DNA of 62,000 nucleotides, from positions 453,232 through 515,231 of the forward strand of contig NW_019776013.1 in NCBI RefSeq assembly GCF_001039355.2. The letters run 5' to 3'. Within the stretch, counting starts at the first letter, position 1, and every line of letters starts with the position of its first letter. The position numbers were made by a program, and so were the translations under genes. The notes beneath the pieces were generated by a model. It searched no databases and was not told the origin of the DNA. It worked only from the letters and a program-made list of their open reading frames with translations. Of the stretch, positions 11,901 to 21,760 are shown piece by piece. Origin of the DNA: Lingula anatina. Taxonomy: Eukaryota > Brachiopoda > Lingulata > Lingulida > Lingulidae.

Positions 11901-14900
11901 TTTAATTTGCAAATGCAAATACTATTCAAAAATTTTAACAGAGTTTTGAGGATGTCTGTAACTTGAACTGAATATAACTGTATATGTGTATTTTGCAGGC
12001 ATGATGCCCCCAGAGAGTAGCTCGGATTATGACCTCCAGCTGGTCCAGACTGTGAGGGGACTGACTGACCTCAGGAAGGATCTCACCGCAGGTATTTACA
12101 TATCTTGTCTCAGTCACTGTCTCAACTGAGGTTACTGTCTCTATGCATCATACTATATTTTATCCTTATAAGGTCATTAAATTCCCTTTTTTATGATAAT
12201 TCTATTATTTCTGAATATAATAAATTGGTTTAAGTATTATTTATTTGGGTAATTAAATTATTTATGAATATAATGAATTGGAGAATTAAAGTATTGATAC
12301 TGTTTCAGATATATTCATCTCATATTGCGTGGCAGACTTACCAGAGAAGAATGAGAGTCGTGTGTCACCAAAAGATATCTGTAGAGATTTGGAGGATTCT
12401 GGATACAGATGGTAAAAATTATTTGATGTTAAATCTGTTCAATTTGGGTCTGTTCAAATTAGTTCTAAGTTGATACTTGGGCAGTTTTGTCAGCAGGCAA
12501 TAGTGTCAGTGTATTAGTGATAAAGGTACCTGAGACTCCATGGTGACATCTTTTTTGCATGGACTATAGTCCCAGCATAGCAAAACCATTAACTGAGCAA
12601 ACATTTTGAGGATTAAAATATTAAAAACTACAATTTGTTGAATGTTCTAACTTCTTGTTTTAATTCACTTGACATCTTCTAGCCTAGGCAGCTTCACATA
12701 TCATTAACAAATTACAAATAATCATTAAATAAAGACACTGAAGTTTTCTTGAATTTATATTCAATTCTGTGTCTATCAGTCTTTCCTTGGTATTCAAATA
12801 TAATTCATTTATTTATTTTATCACTTTTGTTTAGCATCTGTATATATGCCAGTCGCACTTTCATTTTATCATTTTGTTTCCCAATTTACCATCACAGTTG
12901 GTTCCCAGAAGACCCCAGCTCTCAAAGTCTGGAGGCAACAGCCATAGCACTGCGTGATGCCAGGATCTTTCTGGCCTGTATCTCTGACAACTACATCGAG
13001 GATGGAGAGTGCTGCACCATGTTTAAGTATGCCACAACCACGCTGAAGAAAAATATCGTCCTGGTCGTCCTGGGCAACAGCATGGATTGGCAGACCAGTC
13101 AGATTGGTTTGCTTGTGGCAGGAGAGGTGGGTATTAGAATTAATAGTTTTGGACTTTTTAATCAGAATGAGAAGTTGGAATTTTGAATATATGCTTTAGA
13201 TGGTGCTCTGTAAATTGGTGACAGTGCTTAAACTTGTGGCAATAGAACTAAATAAGAATAAGATATGAAAAACATTTAATGCAGCAAATATATTATAGAC
13301 TGAAAAGGTGAAGTGTACTTGTAACGTGTTATTTTTAAAAGAAGAAAATATATTGCTGCAAATACCCAATAGAAATGATGATTGTGTATGTAAAGTAAAT
13401 GTTAGATAGCTGCATGTACATGAAAAATAGAAAGGCACATGTAAGTGTCACTTATTTTCTTCATTCTGGCTGTTTTTGATGAACATGCAGTGAAAAGAAT
13501 AGCAGATATACTTTGATAAACCAAACAAAACCAAAAAAAAAATAATAATAATAACAAAGTTATTAATACTATCCTGTAATTTTCTTTATTAAAGCTGTAT
13601 GTGAACATGCAACAAAAGGACCGCTACAACTCCAAATTGGAAGAACTAGCAAGGAAGTTAGACAGTAACACCCTGCTGAAGAAAGATGAGAGTGTGGACT
13701 ACCCTCCAGTGTTCATCAGTTATTCTTGGGCCAATTCTGCCAGAGCAGTGCAACTTGGGACGCGTCAGGTAGAGGGAGCCACTGGATATGGCGACCCCAG
13801 GGAATATAAGGATTTCTTGGAGAGCCACGGAATAAAGTGCTGGCTAGATATAGAACAGACTGGAGCAGTAAGTATTAGAAATGAAAGAAACATGGTCTTA
13901 TACAGAAATCTGGATATTTGGGTGTTGTATTTATGCTTCCCGATCCCCAAGAAAGACCTGTGCACCTATGGCGCTTGTATTTTCAGGGTTTTTTTTCTTC
14001 TCTTAAGGTCCAATATCATCCCTGAGTGTGATCCTTTTATGTGCAGCATTCCCTTAAGACAGTGCCCTGTTTCATGAAAAGTTGCATATAGTATGCATTT
14101 AACACAACACTTCATAAATTAAAAATGATGTTGTTCTTTTCCCCCAGAATGGTCTGTTTGAAGACATAGCAGTGGGTCTCCAGAATGCCAAACTGGTGGT
14201 GGCCTGTATATCTGACCAGTATGCACTCTCAGCCAACTGCAACATGGAGTTTCGTTTTGCCAAAACGGCGCTCAACCTCCCCATCGTGATTGTAGCTGTT
14301 GGAAGCGGTCTGAACTGGAGACAGTCAGAGGTATGACATGCCTAACCGAATTCAGTCACCTGTCACAATGCTGCCTTATGTAAAGCAATGCTGTCACAAC
14401 TAACACAATACTATCACACCTGACACAAAAATTTCTCACCTGACAGTTGGATTTCTGTCATCTGTCATGACTCTGCCTCACTTAACACTATGCTGTCACA
14501 ACTGACACAATGTTACCACTTACATATTATTTCTATATAAATAATTGGCACATTATGCGGACACACCTAATGTAATGTTGAAACATTACTTCTTTTTGTA
14601 AAACAGCAACCCACTAAATGAAATCTCCACATAAATTATTTTTCACCATATTAAACTTTAAGGTTGGCATGTTGTCCATCAACTATCCAGTGATTGCCCA
14701 TGACCAGATGGAGAAACTGTTAGCACTGGTCAAGGAGAACTTGCCCAAGGATGATGACCAGAAGACACTGATCAAAAAGGACGGCAATGAGAAAAAGAAG
14801 CACAAGGAGCAGGTCAACCAGCAGCAGAAGACGAGTTCATTTCAGGTATGGATATAGACGGCTTGGAGATGGAGAGGGGCGGTAATAAGTGATAGGCTAG

Positions 14901-17900
14901 ATCTGGTTTTACAAAGGAATTTAAGATTGAAAATTGGTGTTAACTTTTAGACAGACAATTTTGGTCCAATTCAATTCTGGGTATTTCTGAAATATTGAGA
15001 AAAAAGGCAAATCTTTTCTGCAGAGACTAAATGATGTATCTCTGCTTTCAAAGAAGGATGTTTTAAGCTTTCATGAAATCAGTTAAAGCAGACCACAAAA
15101 AAGTTGCCTTAAATTTCTTATGTAAAAATGCTTTTTTAGAGGACATTGATTTCTATCAGAATATTATAAGTTTAAACAGAAAAGTTCTATGCAATTGATT
15201 CTGGAAGATATAGCTTGAATTTTTATTTTCATTTCAGACACTTATCTCAACTCTTTTCAATACCTAACACTTAAAAAAAACTTTCAGGAGCTGTATGAGC
15301 TGGCCCAAAGGAAGTTTTTGCGCCAGGTTGCAAAATTTGCAAACTCGTTCAACATGACTCCGTATCCCCGCCTCATTGTGATAGACCATACAGATGAAGA
15401 GGAGGAAACAAATGGTAATGGTAGCTAGCATACTGTCTGTAATAATTATGAACACTAGCCCTACACCAAATATCAGTGAAATTTATGTAAGCTGGATCAG
15501 TGAATTTTAATAGATTTATTCAGTTACTGACTTCCATTTCTTCTTTGGGCCATGCAGTTTATCCTAAAACTATGGGATTTCCAAAGGGCCAGTGGGCTTA
15601 AAAATTTGTGATTTATATTGGGCATATTTTTTGCAGGGGAGGAACAGGTTGAAGAGGTCCAGCCAGTGGAAGATGACCAAGAAAAGGAGAAAGAGAGTGA
15701 CCCTCAGGCTGACCCTCAGCAACAGTACTGTTTCAAAATTTTGTGTGAACATGAACAGGTCAGTTTTTTTCCTTTCCCTTTTTATGTACAGACACAGATG
15801 TGAAATTTCATTACCTCACTGTCAGAGGCCAAGGAACTAATTTTGTCGAATATTTTACTTTATNTAATAATAATAAATAAAAATAATAATAATAATAGGT
15901 CATAAAAATAGCAGGGTTCTCCCCAGGATTTGAAAATAGCCCTTATTTTTTTTTACGCGAGAGTACCGAAGCTCGCGAAGCGAGGCACAAAGGGGGGGGG
16001 ATGTGCCCTCTGGAGGAAAAACTTTCATTATTTCATGCAAAAAGGGTGCAATCCCATGCAATCTGAAGCTGTCATTAAATCGTTACGACATAGCCCACTT
16101 GCAGGACCAAATTTTGCGGGAAAATTAGGGCTAGACACTAACTTTTATGAGCACCTGTCCGAATTTCAATCCAACCTGTCCAACAAAACTAATATTTTTT
16201 CTATTCATACCATTGAACTTTGTAAATAAATATGTGTAGTCATACATTTAATGCATTTATTGCCAAGACATTAAATTAAATGAGCCGGAAAATGCACCTT
16301 AAAGTGGATTTATTTTCAGATAAAAAGTTGTTTTTTCATACTTGTGAACTCCTGATGATTTAATCTTGCATATAAGTCTGATTTAACATTATAAAGTTTC
16401 AATCAGGGCTTCTCCTAGGATTTTGGGTACAGGGTCTGCTAATTGTAAATCTGCAATTTGATAACAAATTCACATGAAGTTTAACCAAAGCAAAATATAA
16501 ATACCCTGAGTGGCAGGTGGGGAGGGGGTACTGTTAGATTAATTTTATTAAAATATTCAAAAGTTCAATGAAAAATTAAAGAATATTCATCTTATAATAC
16601 TTTACTTATATTTATGTTAACAATTTAACTTTTTAGGGGTTATCTTGTGTTTGATTTTCTTAAATATATGAGTTAAATAAAATCAGTATAAAAAAGTTCC
16701 CCTTTTTATTTAAATTCTCATATTTGTTATTACTAATTTCTTCCTTACATCAATACCACACTGGTATATGACAGCAATGTTAATTTATCATATTCCAGCA
16801 CTAAATTTTTAACTGTAAATAATATAGGTGATGATAAAGTCATTAAAGAAAACATCATACAAAATTTCAGGTTATATTTTGGCAAATAAACAATATTTCA
16901 ACAAGATCTTCAGTCCCAAAGATTTCACGTTCTGTAGTGAGTAGATAGCATACAACGTATTTGATTGACAGGCAGTATGTTGCCTGGACAACGAACTAGA
17001 TATAGCCAGTTCATCTAGTCCAATCTGGCTTTGTAACCAGCATAGTACTTGTGTTGTTTCAGTAACGGTCTTTCTCTCTAGAGCACGTAGATTTTTAACC
17101 AAATAAATATTCAGTAGTGAGCCTGTTATGTGAATAAATTTTGTCTGATGAAGTTCTGGAGGGTGTTCACTTTCATAACTTGGCGGTAAGTTTGCTCAGA
17201 CTTCGTTTTGTGACTGCACGTGTTTTGTGCCAAAAGTAGGTCATTCTTTTCAGTACCGTGTAGGAGGAGACAAAAAGACGTTAGTATGCATGAAAAATGA
17301 TTTTTTAAAAGATTTTTGCTCCAAATTTCTCATAAACCATGACCTGTCTGTCGGACAGCCAACCCTGCAACTTCACCTGTCCGAGCTGAATTTTTACCTG
17401 GCCCGGACAGGCGCTAATATAGCGTTGCATCTTTTCTGACATTTTCTCTTGCCGCATGGATACATTTATTTATAAATGATCACGACTGCTACTATTCTTC
17501 AGTCAAAATAACATGAAGGATTGACTATTCATTATATTTCTCCAAAAATATAGATAAAGCAAACAAATCTCACAGAATTACATTGATGACGAAACTAATA
17601 AGCGGATGATGATATTCGAAACTTGTCAGTACGCAGGTCCCGCGCCCTCAACATAAGATGTTATACTTGTATTATTGCGCCAGGCAGAACAAAAATAAAC
17701 AACTTAACGCGCACACAAGAGATCCAAGTACGCACACAGTCGTTTTTATTTTACGGTTTACGTCGCGACTGTCAGGAATAAAGGCATTAAAGGCATTGGT
17801 CACACACACACTCTTAAAGGGTATCGGAGTTCAAAGAAGCGTATCGGCAAAAAAAGAAGCGTATCGGCAAAAAAAATAGCGTATCGGGGCCGATACGCTA

Positions 17901-20420
17901 TAAAGGCCTGGGGAGAACCCTGAATAGGCTAAATTTCTGGCCAAAAATTTTAAAGAAAGGAGCAGTCTAAAGCTCTTTAATGACCAATCTGGTGACTTAT
18001 TCAGTTTTCCCCTTGTCATGTTAAATTTATTTGAGTAATTAGGAAATTTGAAGTAGTTTATATGCGTTACTGGAAATCCATGTTACAGCAATGCTCTGTT
18101 AATATGTACCTTAAGTGCNACCTGGCCCGGACAGGCGCTAATATAGCGTTGCATCTTTTCTGACATTTTCTCTTGCCGCATGGATACATTTATTTATAAA
18201 TGATCACGACTGCTACTATTCTTCAGTCAAAATAACATGAAGGATTGACTATTCATTATATTTCTCCAAAAATATAGATAAAGCAAACAAATCTCACAGA
18301 ATTACATTGATGACGAAACTAATAAGCGGATGATGATATTCGAAACTTGTCAATACGCAGGTCCCGCGCCCTCAACATAAGATGTTATACTTGTATTACT
18401 GCGCCAGGCAGAACAAAAATAAACAACTTAACGCGCACACAAGAGATCCAAGTACGCACACAGTCGTTTTTATTTTACGGTTTACGTCGCGACTGTCGGG
18501 AATAAAGGCATTAAAGGCATTGGTCACACACACACTCTTAAAGGGTATCGGAGTTCAAAGAAGCGTGTCGGCAAAAAAAGAAGCGTATCGGCAAAAAAAA
18601 TAGCGTATCGGGGCCGATACGCTATAAAGGCCTGGGGAGAACCCTGCATGTGCCATGTCTTTCTCTACCTTTTAATTTTTAGAAGGTATCTCAATAAAGG
18701 AGTATAATCATCCAGGGCTGGGTATTATTAGAAATCTTATACACCCTTTATAATATTACCAATAAAAAAGGAAAACATATCAGAACTATTTTAAATCATC
18801 AACTATTCCAGGGCTGGCACATAGCTGGTAGTGCTGTCCTGGCCAACAATGTGAATGATGCCTTCCTGCACAAGCTAATTCCTTACCTGGTCCGCATCAT
18901 GGCAATTGTGAGACACAGTAAAGATATAACACTCAACTGTATCACTGGAGAAAAGGGGGAGAAGTACTTCAAATGGCTAGAAGAGGTATGGGTAATTTCT
19001 GACTCACTGCAGCCAAGCATGTGTATAGGAAGTATATAGAATAATTATTCTTCTTAATTTGATTATTTTATTATTTTGCAAACTGTGGCTATTTTCATGG
19101 TGGGGTCTATTAGGTCCATAACATAAGCCTGTTAGTCTTTAAATTGTGCTTGTTTTAATACTAGTGTTGTATGTATTTATTACTGGACCATATCTCATAT
19201 GCCAGAAAAAGGTTTGGGTCATTTTTGCTTGTGCACTTTTGGTCAAGACTACATATTAAAATATATAAATACATAAAAGGTACTAATAGTACCAAACTTA
19301 TATTTGATTTTATGTTTGTCAGGCCCCACAAGCAGTAGTGTCTGAGTGGCAAGAGGTGTACAGAGAATTACTGGAAGAAGTAATGGCAGCAGACAAAAAC
19401 AAATCAATGGCTGGACTGGCAAGGTAATTTTTTCAGGTGTATTTTTTTTATTAAATATGATTAAGAAAGCATCAATAAGTTAATTAAGAAAGTATGATTA
19501 TGATTTTTGATTAAAAAAATTAATTTTGTTTTAAACATTGTGAAAAACTTGTTTTAAATAAAACCACCAGTGCAGAAGGATCTACACATATGTTTTTCAA
19601 TCTTGACTATTCTCTGTTTCAGATGTCATCTGCCCAATGGGAAAACAGCCTGGTTGTGTGAAGAGCATCGTTCTCATGGCAGAATAACTGTCCTGAACTC
19701 TGACGGTAATGCTGTCGTCTCGTCTCTAGATTCTGGGAAAGAGAACATCATGCTGAAAGAGCTGAAGGCCCCGGACAATGAGCTCACACAGAAATATAAA
19801 GCCAAGAATGAAGAAATGGCTGGTAGGGGTTAGATTGGAAATAAACAGATAAATGAATAAATTAATTAATTAATTAATAGTCTAATGCTCTTTAGACTGA
19901 GAGAAACATGTTAAAAATTCCATAATGTATGGTGCTATTTGACAAAAATTATTTTAATTTCAAAGTACAGTGTATATTCCAAGTCTGTTATACCTGAAAA
20001 GTATTTCAAATACAGGCCGTGCAAAAAATCATCAGATTTCCTTTCAAAGTAAAAGAAGTTTGAAAAATAAAGGCAAACAACTTTTTTGTCAAAATATTTG
20101 CATCATGTTTAGAATTTTTGAAACCCCTTTCCATGGGCTTTTCCATCAACCCAAAATGTTTCATTCCAGCTGCCATAAAGGATAAGATCAAGATCGTAGA
20201 GAGGAGTATGCAATCACAGACAAGTAAACCAGAAACCTCTCCAGTCTCTGACTCTGCTGTCAACCCCATTGTAGCAGCAGCAGCAGAAGCCATGTCACTC
20301 AGCACCATCCCCAAGACATCCCAGAGTAGAAATAAGGGCAAAGCAAGATTTAAAGCAGCGGGCATTGTGGCTGCTGCGGCAGGAGTCAAGAACAAAAGTT
20401 CTGCCTGTCATATTCTGTAG
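453..20420 (+). CDS. LRR - EF-hand - Roc - COR - TIR - TIR protein with CAAX terminus (ROCO family), 5' incomplete
   Basis: A multidomain ROCO-family GTPase, inferred to be a cytosolic or membrane-tethered signalling scaffold. Exons: 453-542, 1134-1225, 1930-2020, 2563-2640, 3082-3213, 3522-3697, 4003-4059, 4287-4403, 4708-5439, 5846-5966, 6323-6674, 7144-7315, 7609-7845, 8196-8302, 8779-8863, 9129-9275, 9542-9805, 10145-10239, 11173-11320, 11663-11780, 11999-12091, 12309-12411, 12898-13126, 13595-13867, 14148-14330, 14663-14845, 15288-15414, 15637-15758, 18812-18985, 19323-19423, 19623-19822, 20170-20420. All junctions are GT-AG and phases match throughout: 5,450 nt, a split codon, 1,815 codons and TAG. 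Residue numbers in the domain entries count from the first whole codon at 455. Known ROCO proteins (LRRK, MFHAS1, DAPK1) share LRR or Roc-COR, but I know of no vertebrate member with this tail. A short microexon could have been missed. Confidence 0.88.
2863..2955. repeat. (TG)n microsatellite in intron
   Basis: About 46 uninterrupted TG units. Long cysteine-valine reading frames across it are artefacts of the repeat. Confidence 0.98.
4708..6674 (+). other. Leucine-rich repeats interrupted by an EF-hand exon
   Basis: The 732-nt exon 4708-5439 (residues 278-521) encodes about seven leucine-rich repeats of the short intracellular type (for example 'LDVSKNLLVNLP', 'LNLQKNQLETLP'). The next exon, 5846-5966, encodes a 12-residue loop DEDSNGLLDENE (residues 531-542) with all canonical EF-hand ligands: D1, D3, N5, G6, D9, E12. 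Exon 6323-6674 resumes the repeats and leads directly into the Roc P-loop. Whether the EF-hand forms a pair with a degenerate partner is not visible; only one clear loop is seen. Confidence 0.85.
6640..7845 (+). other. Roc (Ras of complex proteins) GTPase domain
   Basis: The P-loop GLGGVGKTS (residues 671-679) is split by a phase-2 intron, with the serine codon completed at 7144. Switch II DFAGQ lies at 724-728 in the WDFAGQ context typical of Roc. A G4-like THLD lies at 781-784, with histidine in place of the usual lysine of (N/T)KxD. The motifs expected for GTP and Mg binding are present, so an active nucleotide switch is likely. Confidence 0.92.
6722..6800. repeat. (ATT)n microsatellite in intron
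   Basis: About 26 ATT units with one interruption near 6749, about 50 bases after the P-loop exon donor. Confidence 0.97.
7862..7945. repeat. Degenerate GT-rich tandem repeat in intron
   Basis: Imperfect repeats of a unit like 'gtgtgacacattgtgttgg' begin just after the donor of exon 7609-7845. The copies are diverged, so the unit length is approximate. Confidence 0.5.
8908..8965. repeat. (TTTA)n microsatellite in intron
   Basis: About 14 tandem tetranucleotide units between exons 8779-8863 and 9129-9275. Confidence 0.97.
10252..10716. mobile_element. MITE with ~105-bp terminal inverted repeats
   Basis: A 465-bp non-coding element in the intron after exon 10145-10239. The left arm (10252-10356) and right arm (10612-10716) are near-perfect reverse complements, starting taccctctaccagggcgag and ending with its complement. 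The 8-base sequence gaagttat flanks it at 10244-10251 and 10718-10725, with one extra base on the right, consistent with a target-site duplication of about 8 bp (hAT-like length). There is no transposase ORF, so it would have been mobilised in trans. Confidence 0.9.
11880..11903. repeat. Poly-T tract in intron
   Basis: Twenty-four consecutive T bases between exons 11663-11780 and 11999-12091. It could be an old retroposon tail, but no body was recognised. Confidence 0.8.
12309..13126 (+). other. TIR domain 1 (catalytic glutamate replaced)
   Basis: Residues 1168-1278. The domain opens with DIFISYC (box 1), continues through 'DLEDSGYRCWFPEDP' (BB-loop region) and 'ALRDARIFLACISDNY' (alphaC/betaD), and ends with 'NIVLVVLGNSMDW'. 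Aligned by eye to TIR2 from the shared 'ACISD.Y', the column that holds glutamate in NADase TIRs is methionine 1243. This copy is therefore probably structural or regulatory. Confidence 0.85.
13595..14330 (+). other. TIR domain 2 (catalytic glutamate retained)
   Basis: Residues about 1315-1430. Box 1 is VFISYSW (1317-1323). The domain then has an extended alphaA with an insertion ('TGYGDPREYKDFLES'), 'GIKCWLDIEQTGA' as BB loop, 'GLQNAKLVVACISDQY', and 'NCNMEFRFA' with glutamate 1403 in the position used for NAD+ cleavage in SARM1, plant and bacterial TIRs. The terminal part is 'LPIVIVAVGSGLNW'. NADase activity is inferred from this residue only. Confidence 0.87.
14345..14530. repeat. Degenerate tandem repeat (ctgtcacaact-like unit)
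   Basis: Several diverged copies of units such as 'gctgtcacaactgacacaat' follow the donor of exon 14148-14330. This is an old minisatellite inside the intron; the boundaries are approximate. Confidence 0.55.
14663..15758 (+). other. Exons for a charged linker after TIR2
   Basis: Three exons (14663-14845, 15288-15414, 15637-15758) encode a lysine-rich stretch ('NEKKKHKEQVNQQQK'), a short helical segment with 'ELAQRKFLRQVAKFA', and a strongly acidic, glutamine-rich region rich in E, D, P and Q. This is low complexity and is likely a flexible linker between the TIR pair and the C-terminal domain. No family was recognised. Confidence 0.75.
15912..17922. mobile_element. Non-autonomous DNA transposon, ~2.0 kb, 16-bp terminal inverted repeats
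   Basis: The left end cagggttctccccagg (15912-15927) and right end cctggggagaaccctg (17907-17922) are perfect reverse complements. Five bases, aatag, flank both ends (15907-15911 and 17923-17927), consistent with a target-site duplication. The interior has no long ORF. A short palindrome of type cgtatcggggccgatacg lies near the right end, just after short direct repeats of gaagcgtatcggcaaaaa. The element enlarges the intron between exons 15637-15758 and 18812-18985 to about 3 kb. Confidence 0.85.
18120..18646. mobile_element. Second copy of the transposon right end, directly after an N
   Basis: This 527-bp stretch is nearly identical to 17395-17922 (a few substitutions such as cgtatcgg/cgtgtcgg) and ends exactly at the same ccctg terminus before unique sequence. 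It starts one base after the single N at 18119. The left part of this second copy is therefore probably lost in the assembly gap. Confidence 0.85.
18812..20420 (+). other. C-terminal domain with Cys/His motif and CAAX box
   Basis: The exons at 18812, 19323, 19623 and 20170 encode an unassigned alpha-rich domain, then a compact 'CHLPNGKTAWLCEEH' motif that could bind zinc. The tail is alanine-rich with a basic 'NKGKARFK' patch and ends CHIL-stop. Cysteine four residues from the end with terminal leucine fits a CAAX box of the geranylgeranyltransferase-I type, so membrane attachment is predicted. Confidence 0.75.
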
Positions 20421-20439
20421 AGGAATTTCTTTCTTGTTT

Positions 20440-21760
20440 TACTATTTGCTGAAATGTTAATGCCTAATGGAGAATGATGATATTATAATATGTATAAAGA
20501 TAGGTTCAAAGGAATCTGGTATTGCATTTAGTGCTGATGGTACTGTTTTTATTCTTAATGTCAATGAGGAGACTTGGAGGTGTGTTGTAGTTGGTTTCTT
20601 AAAGCTTTACGGTCTTTGTATTAATCGTGATAAAACTGGGACTATATGGATAAGGTCAAAGCAGTATGCTAAAGATATTCTTTACTCACAATATCAATTA
20701 AAATGGAACAAAAACAGTTCCAAAATGCAAAGAGTAAAGTTTGATGTAGATTTTAGTTATATCATCGGTTTAACACAAAACGTTAAGGCAAGGTCAAGCT
20801 TTGTGAATAATGTGCTTTTTCAATATAGAGTAAGAAATATAAAAACTGCTAGGGAAAAAAATGTAATTATAATGATGTTACCTTCTTCTGGCTTCGACCG
20901 TATGCCTCTATCCTTTTCAAACCCAAAAGAAAAACATGGAGAATGGAAGAAATGTCGTTCTTATCTGTGGAATGATAAGCCGAGTAAGATTAAGAGATAT
21001 ATTATTTCCAGTGAATATAAAGGAGAGGGAACAAATATTATAAGTGACAGACTTTTCATGCAATATTTGAAAATTCCACGGGTGAGAAGGCTTATATTTG
21101 AAAACAAGGAGTGGAAAAATACCATAGTTAAATACTTGGGTATAGAAAATTGTCACAAAATTAACACTTTTGGGACAAATTATATTTTAAAAACCTTTAG
21201 GAACACATCAGTGTTTGAAAATAAGGCACATAAAAATATCATCATTAGATAGCAAGATATAGAAAATTATAACAAATTCATCACTTATGGTACTGATCAT
21301 ACCGGTATTTCAAAATTCTTTCAGAACATGAAATTTCAATCTAGGGTAAATGTTTTAACAGCATGGAAAGATCTTTTTAGTGAAATAATTTCAAATAAAA
21401 ATAAAGAATTCTGCAATCAGTCTTTTATAAACCAAGGTATGACAGAAAAGGTAGACTTGTGACCAAGCTTCTTTTGGGTTTGGGAGAATTCAATGGTTTT
21501 GACAGAACTTCCCAAGATGTCTGTTGTGATAATATAAATGAAAAATTTTTCGAGTTCCATGGAATTGTCTCAGATTTCAAAAGGGGAGTAAAGAAGGACA
21601 GGTGTATTTGGAAAAATAAGTGAGGTACCTGTGTCTCTTCTATATGATGTTTCTTTTATTTTGTTTTCATCAAACTGTGATAAAGGTTTGAAAACTTGTC
21701 ATAGAATTTTAAGTAAAATGGATGTTTAGGAGATGGCAAAAAAATGCTAATGAATGGAAA
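20440..21760 (+). pseudogene. Decayed LINE reverse-transcriptase remnant (non-LTR retrotransposon)
   Basis: An intact-looking ORF at 20467-21252 (261 aa) reads as the second half of a LINE reverse transcriptase. The YADD-type catalytic box is degraded to 'FSADGTVFIL', followed by the LINE hallmark 'SGLxINxxKT', seen here as 'YGLCINRDKTGTIWI', and a C-terminal 'YLWNDKPSKIKR...' block typical of Tx1/L1-like elements. Fragments in changing frames continue downstream ('VNVLTAWKDLFSEI' near 21350, 'KFFEFHGIVSDFKR' near 21545). The loss of an aspartate in the active site, 5' truncation and frameshifts show it is dead. It begins about 20-45 bp after the ROCO-TIR stop codon on the same strand, so that gene's 3' UTR may run into it. 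Confidence 0.82.

Noticed and set aside
17658-18603. Identical 73-aa ORFs at 17658 and 18382
   Set aside because: Both lie inside the non-coding right end of the transposon copies; identity reflects the element, not a conserved protein.
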